Origin: Flavobacteriaceae bacterium
Lineage (GTDB): Bacteria > Bacteroidota > Bacteroidia > Flavobacteriales > Flavobacteriaceae
Assembly: GCA_002862705.1 (NCBI GenBank)
Contig: PKDU01000031.1
Span: 1-64,000, forward strand
Direction: 5' to 3'
DNA length: 64,000 nucleotides
Made by a program: the position numbers and the translations under genes
Shown here: positions 37,794 through 46,368 of the stretch, in pieces
Layout: the number at the start of each line of letters is the position of its first letter
Position numbering within the stretch: position 1 is the first letter of the stretch
The notes under the pieces: model-generated
What the model was told of the DNA's origin: nothing
Seen by the model: only the letters and a program-made list of their open reading frames with translations
Database searches by the model: none

Positions 37794-38641
37794 TATTTTA
37801 ATTTTTTACGAATGTTTTTGAACTCTTTTTCAGAAGCAAAAGAAATGATGATTTTACCTGCGCCGTTCTTGTCAACTGTGGTTTGCACGGGTGCATCGAA
37901 AAAGTTTTTAATTGAATCCACGTATTTTGATGTATAATCTTCGGCTGGAGCGGCTTTGGCCCGTTTAGGCTTAACGGCTTGTTCCGTAGCCCTTACCGAC
38001 ATCCCTGTTGACACAATTTTTTTATACAGTTTTAATTGCTCTTGTTTATTTGCAACACTGAGTAATGCACGTCCGTGTCCCATGCTGATAAAACCGTCTC
38101 TAATGCCCGATTGTATGATAGGGTCAAGGTTTAATAGGCGCAAGTAATTGGTAACCGTCGATCGCTTTTTTCCAACGCGTTTGCTCATTTGCTCTTGCGT
38201 TAGTTCAATTTCGTTGATAAGTCTGTCGTAGCTCAACGCAATTTCAATGGGGTCCAAATCATCTCTTTGGATGTTTTCAACCAATGCCATTTCCAATGAT
38301 TCTTGATCGTTTGCAACGCGAACAAAAGCAGGAATGGATTTTAGGTTGATGGATTGTGAAGCCCTAAAGCGGCGCTCACCAGAAACCAATTGATAGCTGT
38401 TGTCTTTGAGTTTACGTACCGTTATGGGCTGGATAACGCCCAACTCAGCAATGGACGAAGCCAGTTCTGCCAAAGTATCTGGATTAAACTGCGTTCGTGG
38501 CTGAAAAGGATTGGTTTCGATTTGATTTAAGGGAAGTTCAATAACCTTTCCTTCTACGCTGCCTTGAACAAGATTTTCATCTGTTGGGAGTAGTGCTGAT
38601 AGCCCACGTCCCATGGGTTGCCGTTTTTTTGCTTTTGCCAT
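37793..38641 (-). CDS. parB: chromosome partitioning protein ParB
   Basis: Binds parS sites and spreads as a CTP-dependent clamp to help chromosome segregation. The 282-residue protein has N-terminal LGRGLSALLP-like sequence, the CTPase motifs ETNPFQPRT and SGERRFRAS, the helix-turn-helix with MSKRVGKKRSTVTNYLRLL, and a C-terminal dimer domain. It follows parA by one base. I noticed no palindromic parS of the GTTTCACGTGAAAC type in the surrounding kilobases. Confidence 0.95.
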   Translation of the reverse strand: MAKAKKRQPMGRGLSALLPTDENLVQGSVEGKVIELPLNQIETNPFQPRTQFNPDTLAELASSIAELGVIQPITVRKLKDNSYQLVSGERRFRASQSINLKSIPAFVRVANDQESLEMALVENIQRDDLDPIEIALSYDRLINEIELTQEQMSKRVGKKRSTVTNYLRLLNLDPIIQSGIRDGFISMGHGRALLSVANKQEQLKLYKKIVSTGMSVRATEQAVKPKRAKAAPAEDYTSKYVDSIKNFFDAPVQTTVDKNGAGKIIISFASEKEFKNIRKKLK

Positions 38642-38642
38642 A

Positions 38643-39407
38643 TTACTTTTTTTTGTTGATTAGTTCTTGTGCCAACTTCAAATAGCTAGAAGCCCCTTTG
38701 CTGGTGGCATCGTAATCAATAATTGTTTCTCCAAAGCTGGGTGCTTCACCAAGCTTTACATTTCTTTGGATAATGGTACTAAAGACCATGTTTCCAAAGT
38801 GTTTTTTCACTTCATCCACAACTTGGTTCGACAAACGCAGTCTGGAGTCGTACATGGTGAGTAACATGCCCTCAATCCCAAGGCCTGCATTGTGGATTTT
38901 CTGAATACTTTTTATGGTGTTTAGTAGTTTTCCTAAGCCCTCGAGTGCAAAATATTCGCATTGAATGGGAATGATAACCGAATGAGCAGCCGTAAGCGCA
39001 TTTAATGTAATCAGCCCAAGGGATGGCGCACAGTCAATAAAAATATAATCGTAATCGTCTTTAATGGGATCCAGTGCCTTGCGAAGCATCATTTCCCGAT
39101 GGGTTTTGTCAACCAACTCAATTTCGATGGCCACTAGGTCAATATGTGCTGGTATTAAATTAAGGTTAGGTGAATTTGTTGCTACAATGGCTTCTTTGGC
39201 AGTAATGGTGTGCTCTAATACTTGGTAGGATCCTTTTTCAACGGCATCAACTTCAATGCCTAGTCCAGATGTAGCGTTGGCTTGTGGATCGGCATCAACG
39301 AGGAGTACTTTTTTTTCAAGTACGCCAAGTGAAGCCGCAAGATTTACAGAAGTGGTTGTTTTTCCAACCCCGCCTTTCTGATTCGCTATGGCAATAATTT
39401 TTCCCAT
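38643..39407 (-). CDS. parA: ParA/Soj chromosome partitioning ATPase
   Basis: Walker-type ATPase that positions ParB-parS complexes. The 254-residue protein has the deviant Walker A KGGVGKTTTS at residues 10-19, switch I DADPQANAT, and Walker B YIFIDCAPSLG. It lacks the N-terminal DNA-binding extension of plasmid ParA proteins, as chromosomal Soj proteins do. It is first in the parA-parB-DUF5683-dapB-lepB-WbqC run, all with gaps of 12 bp or less. Confidence 0.95.
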   Translation of the reverse strand: MGKIIAIANQKGGVGKTTTSVNLAASLGVLEKKVLLVDADPQANATSGLGIEVDAVEKGSYQVLEHTITAKEAIVATNSPNLNLIPAHIDLVAIEIELVDKTHREMMLRKALDPIKDDYDYIFIDCAPSLGLITLNALTAAHSVIIPIQCEYFALEGLGKLLNTIKSIQKIHNAGLGIEGMLLTMYDSRLRLSNQVVDEVKKHFGNMVFSTIIQRNVKLGEAPSFGETIIDYDATSKGASSYLKLAQELINKKK

Positions 39408-39423
39408 CTAAACAAATGAAATG

Positions 39424-39451
39424 TAAAAATACTACTAAAATGCAGTAGTAT
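39424..39451 (-). terminator. hairpin between the SDR gene and parA
   Basis: On the minus strand ATACTACT pairs with AGTAGTAT (plus strand 39429-39436 and 39444-39451, 7-nt loop) and is followed by TTTT. It sits about 20 nt after the SDR stop and 22 nt before the parA start. It fits an AT-rich terminator for the upstream operon but could also be an operator for parA. Confidence 0.45.
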
Positions 39452-39469
39452 CTACCAAATTTATGTTAA

Positions 39470-40345
39470 CTATTTTTTCTTTCTAATGGCAAGCTCTAAT
39501 ATGTCCCACATGGTTTTTTTAACCTGCTCTAGATTGTTGAATTGACCAGCGCCTTTGAGCCATTCGCCACCATCCAGTGTGATTACTTCTCCGTTGAGGT
39601 AAGCGCCAAAATCTGAAACCATATAGGCAACTAGATTTGCCAACTCCTGATGTTCGCCCACTCTTCCAATTGGAATGCGTTTTTTAGGATCAAATTTCTT
39701 TTTTATTGGTGCAGGCAGCAAACGATCCCAAGCGCCTTTGGTAGGGAAGGGGCCGGGAGCAACAGCGTTGAAACGCATGCCGTATTTTGCCCACTCAACA
39801 GCCAGTGAGCGTGTCATGGCCAAAACCCCTGCTTTGGCACAGGCAGAAGGCACTACATAGCCCGAACCTGTAAAGGCATAGGTGGTTACGATATTGAGTA
39901 CATTGGTGTTTTGTTGTTTGGTTTTAATCCAATGTTTTCCAAAGCTAAGCGTACAGTTTTTTGTTCCCTTAAGAACAATATCCAAAATGGTGTCAAACGC
40001 ATTTGACGACAGTCGTTCGGTAGGTGCTATAAAATTACCAGCCGCATTATTGACCAATACGTCTACAGGTCCATACGTTTCCAGTACTTGACTGTGCATG
40101 GATTCAACTTCATCAATATTGCGAACATCACAAGCAACCGCATAACAATCACCTCCTGTTTCTTGCATTAATTCCTGTGCGGTAGTTTCTAGCTTTTCGA
40201 GGTTCCGTGAAGTTATGGCAACCTTAGCTCCAAGTTTTAGAAAATAACTGGTCATCGATTTACCTAGTCCACTTCCGCCGCCAGTAACGACTATAACTTT
40301 TCCTGCTAAGGCATCGTCTCGCAACATTTGTTCTGCGTGTTTCAT
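39470..40345 (-). CDS. SDR-family oxidoreductase, 2,4-dienoyl-CoA reductase-like
   Basis: A 291-residue short-chain dehydrogenase. The NADP-binding VTGGGSGLGKSM is at about 20-31, NNAAGNF is the central motif, and the catalytic region has a Lys in SACAKAG but lacks the usual Tyr (Y-x-x-x-K reads S-A-C-A-K). That replacement, and the NNAAGNF and GGEWLKGAGQF blocks, match DECR-type dienoyl-CoA reductases, which reduce unsaturated acyl-CoA during beta-oxidation. It is probably the last gene of the udk-divIC-SDR transcript. Confidence 0.85.
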   Translation of the reverse strand: MKHAEQMLRDDALAGKVIVVTGGGSGLGKSMTSYFLKLGAKVAITSRNLEKLETTAQELMQETGGDCYAVACDVRNIDEVESMHSQVLETYGPVDVLVNNAAGNFIAPTERLSSNAFDTILDIVLKGTKNCTLSFGKHWIKTKQQNTNVLNIVTTYAFTGSGYVVPSACAKAGVLAMTRSLAVEWAKYGMRFNAVAPGPFPTKGAWDRLLPAPIKKKFDPKKRIPIGRVGEHQELANLVAYMVSDFGAYLNGEVITLDGGEWLKGAGQFNNLEQVKKTMWDILELAIRKKK

Positions 40346-40360
40346 GTTGTTTTTATTTAG

Positions 40361-40672
40361 TTAATTAATTGTGTCAGCATACTCAATAAGGTATACGTCC
40401 TCATTCTTTCTTTTCATCAGATAACGCTCTCTTGCATAGCGTTCCATTTCTATGGAGTCGCTTAACTGTAAGAGTGTTTTTCTATCTAAAGCGATGCTTT
40501 CTTCCAAAGTGCTTTTTTGCCTTTCTAATTCCGATAATTTGCGCTCAAGACTAAAGTAAATGAGCAGCGAATTGGAATCCAGAAAAACCATCCATACAAC
40601 AAAAAATATCCCAATTAAGGCATATAGATTGGTGGCTAACTTAAACCATGGATTTTTAAAAAGCTTTTTCAT
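40361..40672 (-). CDS. FtsB/DivIC-family septum formation initiator
   Basis: A 103-residue bitopic membrane protein: short basic N-terminus, transmembrane segment (about 13-32) and a coiled coil (about 38-75, ERKLSELERQKSTLEESI), then the small conserved end ERYLMKRKNEDVYLIEY. This layout is that of FtsB/DivIC of the divisome. Its start overlaps the udk stop by 4 bp. Confidence 0.88.
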   Translation of the reverse strand: MKKLFKNPWFKLATNLYALIGIFFVVWMVFLDSNSLLIYFSLERKLSELERQKSTLEESIALDRKTLLQLSDSIEMERYARERYLMKRKNEDVYLIEYADTIN

Positions 40673-41271
40673 CTAATTGTTGTTGCTATCCACGCTTGCA
40701 TTTGATTTTTCGCAACGTTCAAATCGTTATTTGTGATAACCACGTCTGCCGTGTGCAAATGTGGCGCTATAAACTGATTGTGCATGGCGTGGAGTGTATT
40801 TTCAAAACGCGCCATCACTTCTTCTTTTGTTCTGCCTCTAGTGTTTATATCACGTTCCATACGTCGTTCAACGCGTTTATTTATATCAGCTTCAATATAC
40901 ACTTTATAGTCAAATAAATCACGAAGTGGCGCATGAGCAAACACCAAAATGCCTTCAATTAAAATGTATTTTTTTGGATGGATAACCTCAAATTCATCCT
41001 TTCGTAAATGCTGTTCGAACGAATATAATGGGCTTTTTATTGATTTGCCTTTTTTAAGTTGGACAACATGATTTGCAAGTAAATCCAAATCAAGCGCATC
41101 GGGGTGATCAAAGTTGATGAGACAACGCGCTTCAAAAGACAGCTCTGGCAAGTGTTTGTAATAGCGGTCTTGTGAGAGTATTAGCGTTTTCTCTTTACCC
41201 AATATTTCTGCAATATAACTGACAAGGGTGGTTTTGCCTGCACCCGTACCTCCACTAATTCCAATTATCAC
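40669..41271 (-). CDS. udk: uridine kinase
   Basis: Phosphorylates uridine and cytidine in pyrimidine salvage. The 200-residue protein starts at a GTG, giving MIIGISGGTGAGKTTL with the P-loop at about residues 6-14. FDHPDALDLDLL binds nucleoside, and RDINTRGRTKEEV is the lid. It is first in the udk-divIC-SDR run. Confidence 0.93.
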   Translation of the reverse strand: MIIGISGGTGAGKTTLVSYIAEILGKEKTLILSQDRYYKHLPELSFEARCLINFDHPDALDLDLLANHVVQLKKGKSIKSPLYSFEQHLRKDEFEVIHPKKYILIEGILVFAHAPLRDLFDYKVYIEADINKRVERRMERDINTRGRTKEEVMARFENTLHAMHNQFIAPHLHTADVVITNNDLNVAKNQMQAWIATTIR

Positions 41272-41414
41272 CTATCACTGATTTTTGTAAAGATAAGCTT
41301 CCAACTCAGATGGTCTGCTTTTTTGGATTGATAAATGTTAACAGAAAAATAAACGATGTTAACCTACTTCATTTTAAACTTTATTGGAATACGCAATTGG
41401 CTATTAAGGCTAAA

Positions 41415-41492
<78 letters not shown>

Positions 41493-41515
41493 AATAAAAG
41501 GTCGGTTTTAAAAAG

Positions 41516-41590
41516 TCGGGGTGGCAGGATTCGAACCTGCGACCTCCTGCTCCCAAAGCAGGCGCGATGACCGGGCTACGCTACACCCCG
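41516..41590 (-). tRNA. tRNA-Pro (TGG)
   Basis: 75 nt; acceptor CGGGGTG with CACCCCG, discriminator A, T-loop TTCGAAT and anticodon loop TTTGGGA giving anticodon TGG. CCA is not encoded. It is transcribed first, from the promoter at 41605-41635, with tRNA-Pro(GGG) behind it. Confidence 0.93.
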
Positions 41591-41604
41591 TTAAAAACGG
41601 ACTG

Positions 41605-41635
41605 CAAATATAGAATATATCGTAAGGTTGCCAAA
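41605..41635 (-). promoter_or_regulatory. promoter of the tRNA-Pro pair
   Basis: Minus strand TTTG (41635-41632), exactly 19 bp, then TATATTTG (41612-41605). With rpsA it is the best Bacteroidota promoter in the window. Transcription would start near 41600, 10 nt before the tRNA. Confidence 0.7.
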
Positions 41636-41713
41636 CATAATTTCTTATCATTTTAGATAATAGATTGATAATAACTTTTGATAGTATTAATGTCAATCTG
41701 TCGCCTTAATCCT

Positions 41714-41721
41714 GTAATTTT
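41714..41721 (+). promoter_or_regulatory. -7 box of trxB promoter
   Basis: TAATTTTG; the inferred start near 41726 lies 14 nt before the trxB ATG. Confidence 0.5.
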
Positions 41722-41739
41722 GAATTCAAACAATGAATC

Positions 41740-42696
41740 ATGAGTGAGGCACCTGAACATATCAAAACATTAATTATTGGGTCCGGACCCGCGGGCTATA
41801 CCGCTGCTATCTATGCTGCTCGTGCAGATTTAAATCCTGTTGTATATACAGGTTTAGAACCAGGTGGACAACTTACAACTACCACAGAAGTTGATAATTT
41901 TCCGGGATATCCTGAGGGTGTTGACGGCCCAACCATGATGGTAGAGCTACAACAACAAGCCGAACGTTTTGGAACAGATGTCCGTATTGGAATGGCTACT
42001 GCAGTAGATTTTTCCAAAGAACCAGGCGGGTTACACCGTGTTACCATTGATGACAATAAAAAAGTATTGGCAGAGACAGTCATCATTTCCACTGGAGCAA
42101 CTGCCAAATACTTAGGCTTGCCTAGTGAGCAACGTTTGCGTGGTGGAGGTGTTTCGGCCTGCGCTGTATGTGACGGTTTCTTTTATAAAGGACAGGATGT
42201 TGCTATTGTGGGTGGTGGAGACACCGCAGCTGAAGAGGCTACATATTTAGCCAATATTTGTAGCAAGGTCACCATGTTGGTGCGTAAAGACCATATGAGA
42301 GCCTCAAAAGCCATGCAACACCGCGTAACTTCAACTCCAAATATTGATTTGCGTTATAATACCGAAATTGACGAAGTGCTAGGAGATATGGTTGTTGAAG
42401 GACTTCGAATGGTCAACAATCAAACAGGTAAAAAAGAAGAAATTGCCATTACAGGACTTTTCATTGCTATTGGACACAAACCAAACACGGATATTTTCAA
42501 AGGACAGCTTGACATGGATGATGCCGGTTATCTTATAACTGAAGGCAAATCCACTAAAACGAATATTCCAGGCGTTTTTGCTTCTGGAGATGTTCAAGAT
42601 AAAGAATACCGTCAGGCAGTAACTGCTGCTGGAACGGGCTGTATGGCTGCTTTGGATGCTGAACGCTATTTGGCTACCATTGAAACACCGGTTTAG
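41740..42696 (+). CDS. trxB: thioredoxin-disulfide reductase
   Basis: FAD enzyme that passes electrons from NADPH to thioredoxin. The 318-residue protein has the FAD motif GSGPAGYTAAIYAA near residue 13, the redox pair C141-A-V-C144, the NADPH motif VGGGDTAAEEA, and GVFASGDVQD near the C-terminus. Reduced thioredoxin is the electron donor for the APS reductase at 52415, although the two are not linked in one operon. A DUF4442 gene follows by 3 bp. Confidence 0.96.
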   Translation: MSEAPEHIKTLIIGSGPAGYTAAIYAARADLNPVVYTGLEPGGQLTTTTEVDNFPGYPEGVDGPTMMVELQQQAERFGTDVRIGMATAVDFSKEPGGLHRVTIDDNKKVLAETVIISTGATAKYLGLPSEQRLRGGGVSACAVCDGFFYKGQDVAIVGGGDTAAEEATYLANICSKVTMLVRKDHMRASKAMQHRVTSTPNIDLRYNTEIDEVLGDMVVEGLRMVNNQTGKKEEIAITGLFIAIGHKPNTDIFKGQLDMDDAGYLITEGKSTKTNIPGVFASGDVQDKEYRQAVTAAGTGCMAALDAERYLATIETPV

Positions 42697-42699
42697 ATA

Positions 42700-43155
42700 A
42701 TGCGTACAACACCATCATCTATTAAATTTTATACGCTCTTTAAGCTACCCGCGGCTTATTTTACTGGCGTACGAGTAAGAAGCATAGATGAAAAACAATG
42801 TACGGTTCGTGTGCGTTTGAATTTTATGAATAAAAACCCCTTTCGCTCTATGTTTTGGGCAGTTCAAGGGATGGCTGCCGAATTAAGTACGGGCGCTTTA
42901 ATCATGCATGCATTGCACGGTTCAAACACAAAAGCCGCTATGTTGGTAATCGAGAACAAGGCTACGTTTTCAAAAAAGGCAGTCGGACAGATACGCTTTA
43001 GTTGCAATCAAGGCGAGGCAGTCTTGCGTGCTATTCATACGGCCAAAGAAGCTAATGCGCCCCAACAGCTTTGGCTAAACGCCAACGGACTTGACGAAAC
43101 TGGTGAAGAAGTGTCCTCTTTTTCTTTTTTGTGGACCATAAAAGTCAAAAATTAA
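42700..43155 (+). CDS. DUF4442 hotdog-fold protein
   Basis: A 151-residue protein of the DUF4442 family, whose members have a thioesterase-like hotdog fold. NPFRSMFWAVQGMAAELSTGALIM is the family's central helix region. No catalytic residue can be assigned with confidence. It starts 3 bp after trxB and is probably co-transcribed. Confidence 0.75.
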   Translation: MRTTPSSIKFYTLFKLPAAYFTGVRVRSIDEKQCTVRVRLNFMNKNPFRSMFWAVQGMAAELSTGALIMHALHGSNTKAAMLVIENKATFSKKAVGQIRFSCNQGEAVLRAIHTAKEANAPQQLWLNANGLDETGEEVSSFSFLWTIKVKN

Positions 43156-43212
43156 CATTTCTACAACACTATTATTGGATGCGATTTACGTATTTCGCAT
43201 CAAACAACAACC

Positions 43213-43389
43213 ATGTCACCTAAACCAACAGTATCGTATTTTAAAAAGATTCTAACAAATGTTTATGGATACCCTAGCATCTTTTATAAAGAGTTAAAAA
43301 AGGCCAAAAACCAGCTCGATGCTTATGATTATGTAAGACTAAAGCAATGGGCTTCTAAACTTGAGAAGTCTCGAGTTACTTTGGACTAA
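43213..43389 (+). CDS. 58-residue conserved small protein, unknown
   Basis: The frame encodes a basic, helical protein: VSYFKKILTNVYGYPSIFYK, then ELKKAKNQLDAYDYVRLKQW and a short tail. Small proteins of this pattern (xxFYKxxLxKVSFxxxLFxKELKKA) are common in Bacteroidota, and I believe this is one of them. No Cys or signal sequence. It lies 57 bp after the DUF4442 gene and its 3' end overlaps the convergent lysR-type gene by 14 bp. Function unknown. Confidence 0.6.
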   Translation: MSPKPTVSYFKKILTNVYGYPSIFYKELKKAKNQLDAYDYVRLKQWASKLEKSRVTLD

Positions 43390-44305
43390 TAATCTTTATG
43401 TCCTCATAAACTATAGCCCCTCTAATTATAGCTCTGATTTTATCGTGTAAGGCTTCAATGATGTGTAGCTTTAGTTTTCGTTGATGGTAAATCATACTCA
43501 CTTCACGTGCAGGCTCAGGTGTTTCAAAGGATTTTAAATTTAGTTGCTGTTTATCACTTAATTTCCGCGTGTGTAAATACGGCAATAAGGTGATGCCCAA
43601 ACCCTCTTCTGCCAATTGCACTAAGGTTTCAAAGCTGCCGCTTTTAATCTCAAACGGAAGGGGCACTTCGTGTTTTATTTTACAAATATTTAATGCTGAA
43701 TTTCTAAAACAATGCCCGTCTTGTAAGAGTAAAACCTGTTCATGTTTTAACATTTCGGCAATAATGCTTTTTTCTTTACTAAGCTTGGAATGTGTAGGTG
43801 CATAAACCATAAAGGGTTCGTAGTAAAGCGGCTTTTCAAATATGTGCTCATAATCTAGTGGCGTAGCCGCAATACCTGCGTCGAGCGTTCCTTTTTCTAG
43901 ATTCTCAATAATTTGTTGGGTAGGCATTTCTTCAATTTTCAAAACAAGTTTGGGATAAGCCTTTAAAACAGTTTGTAAAAACAAGGGGAGTAGCGTAGAC
44001 ATAACCGTAGGTATGATGCCGAGTTTAAAACTGCCACCAATCACCCCTTTTTCTTGTTGAATGACATCTTGTATTCTATCTGATTCTGCTACAATAAGGC
44101 GTGCTTGTTCAATGATTTTTTCACCAACTGCTGTAAGTCCAATTGGTTTTTGGGCACGGTCAAATATTTTAAGATCAAGCTCTTGCTCCAGCTTTTGAAT
44201 TTGCATACTCAGTGTTGGCTGGGTAACATAAACGTGTTGGGCTGCAGTGGTGAAATTTCGGTGTTCTGCTACAGCAATACAATATTTAAGTTGGGTTATG
44301 GTCAT
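43376..44305 (-). CDS. LysR-family regulator, OxyR-like
   Basis: Transcription factor of 309 residues. The winged helix-turn-helix occupies 1-60 (MTITQLKYCIAVAEHRNFTTAA, then TQPTLSMQIQKLE). The sensor domain has a Cys in QDGHCFRNSALNICK (about residue 200), in the place of the peroxide-sensing Cys199 of OxyR, with a second Cys 8 residues later. The QDGHCFR motif supports OxyR. It starts one base after the cyclophilin stop, so the two may share a transcript. Confidence 0.85.
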   Translation of the reverse strand: MTITQLKYCIAVAEHRNFTTAAQHVYVTQPTLSMQIQKLEQELDLKIFDRAQKPIGLTAVGEKIIEQARLIVAESDRIQDVIQQEKGVIGGSFKLGIIPTVMSTLLPLFLQTVLKAYPKLVLKIEEMPTQQIIENLEKGTLDAGIAATPLDYEHIFEKPLYYEPFMVYAPTHSKLSKEKSIIAEMLKHEQVLLLQDGHCFRNSALNICKIKHEVPLPFEIKSGSFETLVQLAEEGLGITLLPYLHTRKLSDKQQLNLKSFETPEPAREVSMIYHQRKLKLHIIEALHDKIRAIIRGAIVYEDIKIISPK

Positions 44306-44306
44306 T

Positions 44307-45014
44307 TTATTCGTTTAAAACGGTTATTCTCATGCGCATATTGGTTAGCGGCCACTCTCGTTTATCTGTTGGAAGTGCATTGATAGCATCGACAACTTCC
44401 ATACCACGTATGACCTTTCCAAAGACAGTGTAGCTTCCGTCCAAATGGTATGCACCTGGCGATTGATGTACAATGAAAAACTCATAGGGTGATGCCAGTT
44501 TGTGTGGATTTTCGATTTCGCTGCTGGGCATGGAGATCACACCTCTGTGGTGTTTGTGGCCTTTGCGCGTGTCGGGAGGAAGTAGGTATTTGCCAATTTT
44601 TCTTCTCTTTTGTCCGGTATCTGCATTATCAGAATTACCTCCTTGAATAATAAAATCAGGAACTACCCTGTGAAAATAAGTGTTATTAAAATATTCCTGC
44701 TTTGTCAAAAAAATAAAATTTGCCCTGTGGTAAGGGGTGTTTTTAAAAAGTAAAACATCAAAACTTCCCAGCGGGGTTTCAATTCGAACTTTATTTTCAG
44801 GATGCTTTTCGCCGTATGCTTTTAAAAAGGGAATGACCGTTTCTGCATTTAACGGTAGATCGCTCTTTTTTGGGGGTACTGTTTTTTTCGCTACTGTTGG
44901 CTTGGGTGTTTCCACAACCGTTTGATTACTGCTTTTTGATGCGGCTGTTGAATTACAAGACAGTGTTATGCTTGCAAAAGCAATTGAAAACAAAAGAATA
45001 AAAATGCGTCTCAT
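44307..45014 (-). CDS. cyclophilin-type peptidyl-prolyl isomerase lipoprotein
   Basis: Catalyses cis-trans isomerisation of proline bonds, here probably in the periplasm. The 235-residue precursor has a lipoprotein signal (ASITLSC, Cys near 20) and a Lys/Pro/Val-rich linker, then the cyclophilin domain (about 75-235) with YFNNTYFHRVVPDFIIQGGNSD and GSYTVFGKVIRGMEVVD. The active-site Arg in FHRVV is present. Confidence 0.93.
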   Translation of the reverse strand: MRRIFILLFSIAFASITLSCNSTAASKSSNQTVVETPKPTVAKKTVPPKKSDLPLNAETVIPFLKAYGEKHPENKVRIETPLGSFDVLLFKNTPYHRANFIFLTKQEYFNNTYFHRVVPDFIIQGGNSDNADTGQKRRKIGKYLLPPDTRKGHKHHRGVISMPSSEIENPHKLASPYEFFIVHQSPGAYHLDGSYTVFGKVIRGMEVVDAINALPTDKREWPLTNMRMRITVLNE

Positions 45015-45078
45015 GATGGTGTAAAGTTAATGGTTTTCCTTTCTATACAATACCCACATCTGTTTGTACTTCCTTTTG

Positions 45079-45086
45079 TACTTTTG
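45079..45086 (+). promoter_or_regulatory. -7 box before the acyltransferase gene
   Basis: TACTTTTG; the inferred start near 45091 is 13 nt before the GTG start codon at 45104. Confidence 0.5.
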
Positions 45087-45103
45087 TAAAACAAAACCTA
45101 ATT

Positions 45104-45829
45104 GTGTTTAAACGCAACCCATTCGGACATTACCTTTTTATTAAGCTCTGGCTCATACGACTGCTTGGTTTTTTTACGCGCAGACGATTTAATCGTTTTA
45201 ACAACTTACACATACGCGGATCCGAAATTATCCGTGATCTTCCAGAGTCAAACGTGCTTTTTATTTCAAATCATCAAACTTATTTTGCCGATGTAACAGC
45301 CATGTTTCATGTGTTTTTTGCCAGTCTAGCAGGCCGGGATGATAATTTGAATTACCTGAGTTATATATGGAAACCAAAGTTAAACGTGTATTATATCGCT
45401 GCTAAAGAAACGATGAAGGCAGGTTTTTTACCACGTATATTGGCTTACACAGGTTCAATTTCAATTGAGCGCACTTGGCGTGAAAAGGGCGAGTCCATTA
45501 ACCGACAGGTTAAGATGAGTGATATTTCAAACATCGGTAAAGCCTTAAATGACGGCTGGGTAATTACTTTCCCACAGGGAACCACAAGGCCATTTGCGCC
45601 TGTTCGTAAGGGAACACTGCACATTATCAAAACCTATAATCCCGTGGTTGTGCCCATACAGATTGATGGTTTCCGACGTTCGTTTGATAAAAAAGGCATC
45701 TTTATTAAGAAAAAGGGAATCAAGCAGACCATGCATATCAAGCCGCCAATGAAATTTGATCTTGAAAAGCCAACAGATGAATTGATTTTACAAATATCTG
45801 AAGCTATTGGGCAAGTACCCAAAAAATAA
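45104..45829 (+). CDS. PlsC-like 1-acylglycerol-3-phosphate acyltransferase
   Basis: Transfers an acyl chain to lysophosphatidate or a related acceptor at the inner membrane. The 241-residue protein starts at a GTG. The NHx4D catalytic motif is NHQTYFAD (about 56-63) and the acceptor-binding motif reads FPQGTTRPF in place of FPEGT. The substitution and length are seen in Bacteroidota relatives, some of which acylate other lipids such as glycine lipids, so the acceptor is not certain. Its end is adjacent to the convergent sod gene. Confidence 0.88.
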   Translation: MFKRNPFGHYLFIKLWLIRLLGFFTRRRFNRFNNLHIRGSEIIRDLPESNVLFISNHQTYFADVTAMFHVFFASLAGRDDNLNYLSYIWKPKLNVYYIAAKETMKAGFLPRILAYTGSISIERTWREKGESINRQVKMSDISNIGKALNDGWVITFPQGTTRPFAPVRKGTLHIIKTYNPVVVPIQIDGFRRSFDKKGIFIKKKGIKQTMHIKPPMKFDLEKPTDELILQISEAIGQVPKK

Positions 45830-46336
45830 TTATTCTACAATTCCAGCACAGCTTATGCGCGCACCTGCAGCACCCGATGGCTGAGAGACAAAATCATCTG
45901 CTCCTTGATGAACAATAATGGCTTTTCCTAAAATATTTTTTGTTTTGTCCTCACAACCAATACACCATTCGTCTGTTTCAAAATATACCCGTCCGATTCC
46001 GTTCTCGCCAACTTTAAAGTTTCCTATGTCTCCTTTGTGATAGCCTTTTTCGTCACCCCAAGCCCCATGTGGTTCAAAGGTTGGATTCCAGTGACCACCT
46101 GTTGATTTGCCGTCATCAGAGGAACAATCTGCTTTTTCGTGAAGGTGTATGGCGTGCGTTCCCTCTGAAAGTCCACGGATGGTAGCACTTAAGCTAACAA
46201 CCCCACCTTTTTCACTTAAAAGCGCAAATCCAGCTGCGTTTGAGCCGCTTTTTGCATCTAAGCCTACTTCAAGTTGGCTGTGTTGACACGATGTTATTGC
46301 AATCAATAGTACAAGAAGTAATGCGTAATTTTTCAT
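45830..46336 (-). CDS. sodC: Cu/Zn superoxide dismutase lipoprotein
   Basis: Converts superoxide to peroxide and oxygen in the envelope. From the ATG at 46336 the precursor is 168 residues with lipobox AITSC (Cys about 17); the frame opens 5 codons earlier. Copper ligands are in AIHLHEK and HWNP, the zinc region holds HKGDIGN, and GAAGARISCAGI carries the active-site Arg and disulfide Cys. It fits with trxB, the OxyR-like regulator and the cyclophilin nearby as an oxidative-stress neighbourhood, without a shared operon. Confidence 0.92.
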   Translation of the reverse strand: MKNYALLLVLLIAITSCQHSQLEVGLDAKSGSNAAGFALLSEKGGVVSLSATIRGLSEGTHAIHLHEKADCSSDDGKSTGGHWNPTFEPHGAWGDEKGYHKGDIGNFKVGENGIGRVYFETDEWCIGCEDKTKNILGKAIIVHQGADDFVSQPSGAAGARISCAGIVE

Positions 46337-46368
46337 ACCACCAAAATACACAATTTTATATACAAAAC

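Noticed and set aside
37793-39407. parS site near parAB
   Set aside because: I looked for a GTTTCACGTGAAAC-type palindrome and did not see one; it may lie elsewhere at the origin.
39470-40345. SDR as the 3-ketocapnine reductase of a sulfonolipid pathway
   Set aside because: The NNAAGNF motif and the loss of the catalytic Tyr match 2,4-dienoyl-CoA reductases; it is also far from the acyltransferase.
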